A stretch of 19,534 nt of DNA from CG03 sp034660675 (GTDB taxonomy: Bacteria > CG03), in NCBI GenBank assembly GCA_034660675.1, contig JAYEJT010000043.1, positions 1 to 19,534 of the forward strand. The letters are read 5' to 3'. The position numbers and the translations under genes were made by a program. Shown here in pieces: positions 14,818 through 19,534 of the stretch (positions are counted from its first letter, which is position 1; the number at the start of each line of letters is the position of its first letter). The notes under the pieces were generated by a model, which was not told the origin of the DNA, ran no database searches, and saw nothing but the letters and a program-made list of their open reading frames with translations.

Positions 14818-15706
14818 CTCCAAAGTTATAATAAATCCCTCCTCAGGAGGCGGCCGGGGGGCACTCTACGCCCGGCGCATCGCGGAAGCGCTTCACATCA
14901 AAAACGAGAATGTTGTTTTTTCCGCTGACATAGCCGATGCCGAAAAAAAAGCGAATCATTTTGCCGTGATAGGAGTCAACCCTGTTATTTTCTGCGGCGG
15001 AGACGGTATGCTGGGCGCTGTCTTAAACGGCGTTTTATCTGTGTCATCCAATGTCGCCATAGGCGTCATTCCCGCCGGCATGAGTGATGTCGCCGCCGGG
15101 AGCCTCGGAATACCCCGCCGTTTTGAGGACGCTATCCGGAACATAAAGAGCGGAAAAACAGCAAAGGTTGACGCGGGACTCGTTGTTCACCCCGAAGGCC
15201 GGCGCTATTTTTATTCAATGGCCGATTTCGGCTTCACCGCCGACATTGTGAGAACAGCGGAGCAAAATCTTCTGATAAAAAAATGTCTCGGTAAAAAAGC
15301 TCATTACGCCGCGGGGTTCTATCACCTGCTGAAACGCAAAAAATTCTTTGACATAACATGCGGAGATCACACCGCCCGGTCATTTCAGACAATCTTTATG
15401 AACGGCCTGCTGTGGGGCGGAAATTTCCGGTGGGCAGACGATACCTCACAAAAAGACGGCCTCGGCAATTTGCTGGTGTTTAAAAAGATGAATGTGTTCA
15501 AACTGACCAGGATTTTCATCAACCTTGCAAAGGGCAAAGAAATAAAAAGCATTGAGCGTTTCAGGACAAAAACCGCTTTTCTGCGCTCGGAAGCGCCGGT
15601 GCCGTGGCACACGGACGGTGAATTCATGGGCTTTCTGAAAAAAGCCGAAATAAAAGTTGTTCCCGGAGCCGCCAAATTCATTTGCGACCCGGCTTCGGTT
15701 ATCTAA
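14810..15706 (+). CDS. DagK/YegS-type lipid kinase family protein
   Basis: Proteins of this family phosphorylate diacylglycerol or related lipids using ATP at the membrane. The 298-aa length is typical. The N-terminal DAGK_cat domain has VIINPSSGGGRG at 6-17, GGDGM at 63-67 and IPAGMSDVAAGSLGIP near 87-102. The C-terminal beta-sandwich part has DFGFTADIV, a WGGNFRWADD segment and the late HTDGEF motif. Two nucleotide-site motifs depart from the norm: GGDGT is GGDGM, and the usual GTGND block is shortened to GMSD. Activity or substrate may therefore differ. It is the only plus-strand gene here and ends two bases before the stop of the convergent envelope gene. The start has no ribosome-binding site and is close to the predicted transcription start. 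Confidence 0.88.
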   Translation: MLNSKVIINPSSGGGRGALYARRIAEALHIKNENVVFSADIADAEKKANHFAVIGVNPVIFCGGDGMLGAVLNGVLSVSSNVAIGVIPAGMSDVAAGSLGIPRRFEDAIRNIKSGKTAKVDAGLVVHPEGRRYFYSMADFGFTADIVRTAEQNLLIKKCLGKKAHYAAGFYHLLKRKKFFDITCGDHTARSFQTIFMNGLLWGGNFRWADDTSQKDGLGNLLVFKKMNVFKLTRIFINLAKGKEIKSIERFRTKTAFLRSEAPVPWHTDGEFMGFLKKAEIKVVPGAAKFICDPASVI

Positions 15707-15708
15707 AA

Positions 15709-16947
15709 TCAGCGATAGAACAAAACATATTTAAGCAGCATCTGCCTTATTGTGTCTTTCTGACCGCTTAACGGAATTTTTATTGTTTCTCTTTTTAGCT
15801 TCTGCGCGATAATAATCACTTCAAACGGCTCAACCTCAATACTGAAGTTATCCCCTTCCTTAATTTTAGCCGCTGACACGGAAAAATTCTTTGAAATTTC
15901 AGACGTTTTAATCCCGGCCACATGAGCCTGCTTATCAACAACGAATCCGGCGATATCTTTTGTCGGTACGATCTTAGCAGAAATGCCCATCTTGTCCGGC
16001 CGCAGATCCGTTTCAAGCAAAAGCACCCCCACCGGCAGATTGTCCTCAAGCAAAACAATATTTTGTTTTTTGATGCGCCCGCGCCGCACCGGCATGACCC
16101 CTTTCATAACAGCAACCCTCCCCCCCCCGACTTCAATTTGAAAACGTGCCGGAGGAATATAGGAAAACTCTGGAACACGCGCGTTGGAAATTTTCGCAAA
16201 AATAACAGCTTCTCCAGCGCGGTTAAAACGCCTGACCTTCACGGATGCGAGTCCCTTTTTATCTGTTGTAACAAAAGGCGGGTCAATAAAACCGGAATTC
16301 CGGGTAAAACCGAAGGTCATATTCATACCTCTGACCGGCTTATCCACACGCCCGAGAACGCTCACAAGCACGCCGAGTTCTCCGCGAAGCTCCGCTTTGG
16401 TGTTCCCCGCGTGCGGATATTCAAGAGGCCGTATTTTCACCCTCGTGACAAATTCCCTGATCATGTTTTCCAATTCGGCTTTTTTCACTTCCGGAAGAAG
16501 TTTGTTTGTTTTAGCCGCCGATAAAAGTTCTATGGCCTCTATCACCCTGTCCCGCGCGGCGAGCTTTTTGCTTTTCTTCACAGCTGAAACAAAAATAGCT
16601 TTGATTTCCTTTCTCCGCCATTCAGCCCGCAATTCCTTTTCGGCGGTATCGCTCCGCGGATAAGAGGAAAGCATATAACAGGTATACACCCCTGACTTTA
16701 TATCCTTGCCGTACCTTTCTTTTACGAGCTCAAGCAGCGTACGGTCAAAATATTCTCCGAGATAGGAGGAAGAATCCACCACCGTGTCCCTTAAAGACGC
16801 TTTTCTCGCGGCAGATTTATCAGTTGAGGTGGCGGCGGCAAGAAAATAGAATTTTTCAGCGCTCTCAGGCGGTGAAACAAACCACGAAGGAACAGCCGCG
16901 CCTGATAGAGCCGGCAGTAGGATAACCGTCAAAAAACGAAATTTCAA
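15709..16947 (-). CDS. Exported protein with LPP20-like N-terminal domain and in-frame G9 tract
   Basis: No named family covers the whole 412-aa protein. It has a signal peptide (MKFRFLTVILLPALSGAA). Next comes an LPP20-like region starting PSWFVSPPESAEKFYFLAAATS (first and last residues about 19 and 40), with the usual A-rich stretch, then a helical Lys-rich region to about 170. The C-terminal half (about 180-412) is beta-rich, and residues 190-265 read like an Ig-like/carboxypeptidase-regulatory fold (VTTDKKGLASVKVRRF). The start is TTG at 16947-16945, directly abutting the FecR-gene stop, so coupled translation is likely. Nine consecutive G (16128-16120) encode part of EVGGGRV near residue 275. 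One base lost gives a stop within about eight codons and one gained a stop after about two dozen, so slippage would truncate the protein. Confidence 0.75.
   Translation of the reverse strand: MKFRFLTVILLPALSGAAVPSWFVSPPESAEKFYFLAAATSTDKSAARKASLRDTVVDSSSYLGEYFDRTLLELVKERYGKDIKSGVYTCYMLSSYPRSDTAEKELRAEWRRKEIKAIFVSAVKKSKKLAARDRVIEAIELLSAAKTNKLLPEVKKAELENMIREFVTRVKIRPLEYPHAGNTKAELRGELGVLVSVLGRVDKPVRGMNMTFGFTRNSGFIDPPFVTTDKKGLASVKVRRFNRAGEAVIFAKISNARVPEFSYIPPARFQIEVGGGRVAVMKGVMPVRRGRIKKQNIVLLEDNLPVGVLLLETDLRPDKMGISAKIVPTKDIAGFVVDKQAHVAGIKTSEISKNFSVSAAKIKEGDNFSIEVEPFEVIIIAQKLKRETIKIPLSGQKDTIRQMLLKYVLFYR
16120..16128 (-). repeat. Homopolymeric G9 tract inside a coding region
   Basis: There are nine C on the plus strand (nine G on the coding strand), followed after one A by three more G. 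Such tracts are classic slippage sites that switch surface or envelope genes on and off in other bacteria. Variation in this organism is not shown. Confidence 0.6.
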
Positions 16948-17718
16948 TTATCTTTTTCTTCTGGCCGGAAGCCTTCGTTTCCTTCTTTCCTCTATGAGAT
17001 TCTTTTTTCGCTTTTTGTGAGCTTTGAGAATCTTCTTTTTCCTGGCCTTAAGAACGGCTTTGCGCCTCTTGATTATTTTCTTTTTGAGTTTCTTCCTCCG
17101 GGCCTGATTCTTAACCATCCTCTTCCTGATTCTCTGCATATCAGCGGACAGTTTTTTGCTCAACTCCGGTTTTTTGTAAAGGCGGACACGGGCCTCCTGC
17201 ATTTTCTTCACTATTTGCGCGCGCTTGGCGAGTTTCCCGTTTTTATCGTAATTTGTGACGCCAACTTTGCCTTTGAACACAGCAACCCGCGATTCTTTGG
17301 ATTTGCCGGATTTCACGGCAAACTTTGTTCCCCTGACCGCGCAAACAGCCTGGGGAGTCCTCACCCTGTAATCAAGCCCCTTTTCTATTTCAGAGAGAAG
17401 TTCCCCCATTTCAAGGTCGAAAATGGCACGCTTGAGATGATCGTTTTCACCATGGATATCGTCTATCTTAAGGAGAGAATTCGGACCAACCTCAAAAATC
17501 GTGCCGTCGATAAGATAGACTTCGCAGGTGCCGCCGGTAAAAGTCTTTATGATATCGCCGGAGGAAAAAACATCGTCCTTTACAACCGCTGCCCACTCCT
17601 GCGCGCCCTTTTTGAGCGCTTTGACATCGCCGGAAACTCTGCTGACGATTGCTCCGTAATCATCTGACGCGGTCAGCAATCCGCAAAACAACAGGGAAAA
17701 GAAAATAAACTTCTTCAT
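16948..17718 (-). CDS. Exported FecR-domain protein with a strongly basic C-terminal tail
   Basis: FecR domains are extracytoplasmic sensor or scaffold modules. The 256-aa protein has a signal peptide (MKKFIFFSLLFCGLLTAS). The FecR domain runs from about 22 to 155 and includes the characteristic VKDDVFSSGDIIKTFTGGTCEVYLIDG, FEVGPNSLLKI, FDLEMGELL and RTPQAVCAVRGTKFAV strands (each quoted piece covers part of residues 46-136). Beyond residue 160 there is no recognised domain. The last 56 residues contain 32 Lys/Arg, in runs such as RRKKLKKK and KKRKK. No sigma factor or anti-sigma gene is nearby, so this is probably not a classical FecIR regulator. It abuts the next envelope gene with no gap. 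The tail could bind LPS, peptidoglycan, polyanionic polymer or nucleic acid; this is inference. Confidence 0.82.
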   Translation of the reverse strand: MKKFIFFSLLFCGLLTASDDYGAIVSRVSGDVKALKKGAQEWAAVVKDDVFSSGDIIKTFTGGTCEVYLIDGTIFEVGPNSLLKIDDIHGENDHLKRAIFDLEMGELLSEIEKGLDYRVRTPQAVCAVRGTKFAVKSGKSKESRVAVFKGKVGVTNYDKNGKLAKRAQIVKKMQEARVRLYKKPELSKKLSADMQRIRKRMVKNQARRKKLKKKIIKRRKAVLKARKKKILKAHKKRKKNLIEERRKRRLPARRKR

Positions 17719-17876
17719 AAATTCTCCACTAAACAGTCTTTTCTATTGTTATTCCGGCGAGAGCACTCATCCCGCCCCGCGCAAACTCCGCCCGGAACAA
17801 TCTTCTGCCGCCGGCTCCGCGCCGCTTGAAATAACGGCATAGAGGCCTTTTAAAGCAGCCTCGAACTTTCTAAAAA
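17719..17876. other. Intergenic spacer between the LPP20-like lipoprotein and FecR genes
   Basis: This 158-bp GC-rich spacer has a 5-bp stem around 17839-17859 (GAGGC with GCCTC on the minus strand) and a longer-range TTCCGG/CCGGAA pair (about 17752-17797). Two minus-strand frames are open for about 40 codons, but neither has a good start and ribosome-binding site, so I do not call a gene. The FecR ATG at 17718 has GGAG seven bases upstream. Confidence 0.35.
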
Positions 17877-18473
17877 TTACTGCAGTTTGTCCAGCAAGCT
17901 CATCGCCGCGTTCTCTGCGGCTTTGTCTTTTTCTTTTCTCGCTTTTTCGGCAAGGCCGTTAAGTGCCCTGTTCCTGGATTCTTTGTACTGCTGTGTGGGA
18001 ATCTGAAAAAGAACGGAGCAGTTATAAAAATACCTGACGCCCGTTTCCGTCACTTCTTCCACTTTCTCATAGTAACTTTCCGCAGGAAGCAAACCGCTCA
18101 CATTGATATTGTCGGCGGTCATGGCTATTCCGTCCTGCACAAAACGACCCAGATCTTCGCCCGGTAAATTGGAACCGCGGGTGTTCTGCACGAATTCCGT
18201 TTTGGCTTTTGTCTTGATGGCTTCGGCAACATTCTTCATGGCCTCGGCTTTCGCCTGTCTCAGACCCACGGCGTAATCGCCCACGCCCCTGAGAGTGCCG
18301 GCAAAATACATAGTTGTCTCGTCTTCAAAAAAAGGTGTGATTACCCATTCCGGAGTTTTATCGGAACTTTTCTCAATCACCGTCTGGCTTCCTACAGGCC
18401 TGACTTTCGGCCCGCCGCAACCGGCAAGAACAAACACCGACACCGCGGCTGTCAAAACAACAAATTTTTTCAT
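17877..18473 (-). CDS. LPP20-like lipoprotein
   Basis: From the ATG at 18473 this is a 198-aa protein with a type II signal peptide (MKKFVVLTAAVSVFVLAGC) and a lipidated cysteine at residue 19. The mature part starts with a short polar linker, then PEWVITPFFEDETTMYFAG (about 42-60), an Ala-rich helix (LRQAKAEAMKNVAEAI) and a C-terminal beta strand region ending in a charged helix. This is the pattern of the LPP20/FlgT-like lipoprotein domain. I chose this start because GGAGGAGG lies seven bases upstream; the frame is open to 18551 but those 26 residues would spoil the signal peptide. The residue after the cysteine is Gly, so no inner-membrane retention signal (Asp) is present. It shares domain type with the exported protein two genes downstream. 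Confidence 0.85.
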   Translation of the reverse strand: MKKFVVLTAAVSVFVLAGCGGPKVRPVGSQTVIEKSSDKTPEWVITPFFEDETTMYFAGTLRGVGDYAVGLRQAKAEAMKNVAEAIKTKAKTEFVQNTRGSNLPGEDLGRFVQDGIAMTADNINVSGLLPAESYYEKVEEVTETGVRYFYNCSVLFQIPTQQYKESRNRALNGLAEKARKEKDKAAENAAMSLLDKLQ

Positions 18474-18494
18474 CTTAATTCCTCCTCCAAATAA

Positions 18495-18520
18495 AGGGGC
18501 GTGCTTAGCTCTACCCCCCT
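18495..18520 (-). terminator. Hairpin upstream of the LPP20-like gene, possible attenuator
   Basis: On the minus strand AGGGG (18520-18516) can pair with CCCCT (18499-18495), extended by two pairs after one mismatch, followed by TTATTT. It lies between the membrane-protein stop and the LPP20-like ribosome-binding site. A weak terminator or processing site is possible. Confidence 0.3.
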
Positions 18521-18547
18521 CACATAAACTCATCATTGCCCGACGCT

Positions 18548-19402
18548 TCATTTCGCGTGAGTCACAATTATCAGATTTTTCCCGGCGTGAGGCACAACCG
18601 AAACGCTGTAGTCCGCCAGGCCCTTAAAAAAATTCATATTAAATGTCCGGCTGCGCTTTTTGCTCGTGGAAAGTTCAAAGCCCTTTTCCGACATTTTCTT
18701 CTGATAGAACAGTTTGATATCCCTTGCGGCCGCTGCCGTCTCAAAAACCCTGGTTTCTATCCCGTCTTTTGTTTCGCCCAGAAGAACAGTGCCGCCCGGA
18801 TAATCAAAACCCGCGGAAATCGCGCCGGCCGGCGGCCTTTCAGCCGTGCCCGGCGCCGCAGAGCCGCTTTTTGCGGCAGCGGCTTTGGCCACAGCCTGTT
18901 TCGGCTGAATCTTTTTCACAGCAGGCGCTGGTTTAAACACAACAAATTTCAAAAGGGCAAGAACAATTATAACCCCGGCCGCGGCGGCTATGGGCACAAT
19001 AGGTAAGCTCTTTCCTTTTCCGCCGGCGATGTCTTTTTTCACAATTTCCTTTTTCCCCGCCGGTATTTCCTCATATTTTTTTATTAATGCGTCTATGTCT
19101 CCCTCTTCAGATTTTGACGGCTCGCCGTCAGAGGCACTGTCCTGTCCTGAAACCGGCGCTCCTTCTGCCTGATCGGAAGAAACCGCTGCATCAGGAGGGG
19201 GAGGAACATCTTGCGCTGAAGATGCCGGGGGTACGGCCGGATCCTGTCCCTGTTCACCGGAAGAAACCGCGGGTTCTTCGCTAAAAACAGGCGTCTCGGG
19301 AACAGCTTCTTTTCCCTCTCCGCCTTCACCGGTGTCGGATAACACCGAGGCGAGATTCTCAATATCCATATCTTCTCCCAAAGCGTCTTTGTTTTCTTCC
19401 AT
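18548..19402 (-). CDS. Single-pass membrane protein with acidic/proline-rich cytoplasmic region and periplasmic domain
   Basis: I do not recognise the family. The 284-aa protein has three parts. The first is a long acidic, Pro/Ser-rich, probably disordered segment (1-100) ending in a short helix (DIDALIKKYEEI). The second is one membrane helix at about 133-156, flanked by positive charge that predicts a cytoplasmic N-terminus. The third is an Ala/Pro/Lys linker (157-197) followed by a compact C-terminal domain (about 198-284) containing GGTVLLGETKDGIETRVFE and DIKLFYQKKMSEKGFEL. That end resembles small periplasmic domains of the 'fYkkkl..kGwe' kind, which I cannot name with confidence. The ATG at 19402 has AGGAG about ten bases upstream. 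It is the first gene of the envelope cluster and may link the cytoplasm to the exported proteins that follow. Confidence 0.72.
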   Translation of the reverse strand: MEENKDALGEDMDIENLASVLSDTGEGGEGKEAVPETPVFSEEPAVSSGEQGQDPAVPPASSAQDVPPPPDAAVSSDQAEGAPVSGQDSASDGEPSKSEEGDIDALIKKYEEIPAGKKEIVKKDIAGGKGKSLPIVPIAAAAGVIIVLALLKFVVFKPAPAVKKIQPKQAVAKAAAAKSGSAAPGTAERPPAGAISAGFDYPGGTVLLGETKDGIETRVFETAAAARDIKLFYQKKMSEKGFELSTSKKRSRTFNMNFFKGLADYSVSVVPHAGKNLIIVTHAK

Positions 19403-19534
19403 GGTTTTTATCTCCTAAATTACTTTGCTCTATATCTCTTATTCTCTAAAATTTTGAACCTGTTTGTCAACGTAATATTTGTCACGTTTTTATTAGTTTG
19501 AGTATTTTATCATGGAACTGTCCGTTGGAAACAA
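19403..19534 (-). promoter_or_regulatory. Promoter region of the envelope cluster with direct repeats
   Basis: Read on the minus strand, a TTGACA (19470-19465) is followed 16-18 bp later by a poor -10 (TAGAGAAT region, 19448-19441). A second candidate, TGATAAAAT, with extended -10 lies at 19512-19504. Two near-identical words, ACGTGACAAA (19487-19478) and ACGTTGACAAA (19473-19463), are spaced about one and a half helical turns apart and overlap the first -35, as an operator might. Confidence 0.4.

Noticed and set aside
16960..17140. Pyrimidine-rich plus-strand stretch considered as a repeat array
   Set aside because: No fixed period is present; it is the complement of the Lys/Arg-rich coding tail of the FecR protein.
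17719..17876. Possible 41-codon minus-strand frame before the FecR gene
   Set aside because: It has no ribosome-binding site, an Arg/Cys/Gly-rich composition typical of non-coding GC-rich DNA, and no recognisable family.
18474..18551. Longer N-terminus of the LPP20-like lipoprotein
   Set aside because: It would bury the signal peptide and ignores the strong GGAGGAGG site just before the ATG at 18473.
1..19534. CRISPR array, insertion sequence, prophage or toxin-antitoxin pair
   Set aside because: I found no regularly spaced repeats, transposase or integrase motifs, terminal inverted repeats with target duplications, or small paired toxin-like genes on either strand.

Overview
The window looks like chromosomal DNA from a diderm (outer-membrane) bacterium of a poorly studied lineage. 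The evidence for two membranes is an LptD-type LPS-assembly protein, two lipoproteins with clear lipoboxes, and several Sec-exported envelope proteins. The gene mix (Rho, PHP-type DNA polymerase X, a ROK kinase, an LptD whose C-terminus contains LHCWD, a TIGR03546-like membrane protein) is one I associate with Omnitrophota/Elusimicrobiota-like groups. That placement is an impression, not a demonstration. I see no phage, transposase gene, integrase or CRISPR array.

Region 1 (1-10500, all on the minus strand, read right to left) is a tightly packed gene train. A strong promoter and a leader of about 190 nt precede rho. Then come tRNA-Arg(GCG), polX, an orphan peptide-type substrate-binding lipoprotein, a small membrane protein, a divergent folC, a ROK sugar kinase, lptD, tRNA-Pro(UGG) and the start of a TIGR03546/DUF2062-like membrane protein that runs off the left edge. 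Neighbouring genes abut or overlap by a few bases (ATGA or TTGA junctions), so much of this is probably co-transcribed and translationally coupled.

Region 2 (10519-15706) holds metabolism and translation genes. glgP (glycogen phosphorylase) has its own near-consensus promoter. argS (arginyl-tRNA synthetase) lies upstream of it on the minus strand. A DagK/YegS-type lipid kinase is divergent from argS and is the only plus-strand gene. The argS and lipid-kinase promoters overlap face to face in a 56-bp intergenic gap, and the kinase message should have almost no 5' leader.

Region 3 (15709-19534, minus strand) is an envelope cluster. In transcription order it holds a single-pass membrane protein with a long acidic/proline-rich cytoplasmic part, an LPP20-like lipoprotein, an exported FecR-domain protein with a strongly basic tail, and a second LPP20-like exported protein. 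The last gene contains an in-frame run of nine G, which could make it phase-variable. This cluster is the best candidate for an undescribed system here.

Themes that recur: frequent GTG/TTG starts (lptD, the substrate-binding protein, the small membrane protein, the last envelope gene), an absence of strong intrinsic terminators, and possibly leaderless transcripts.
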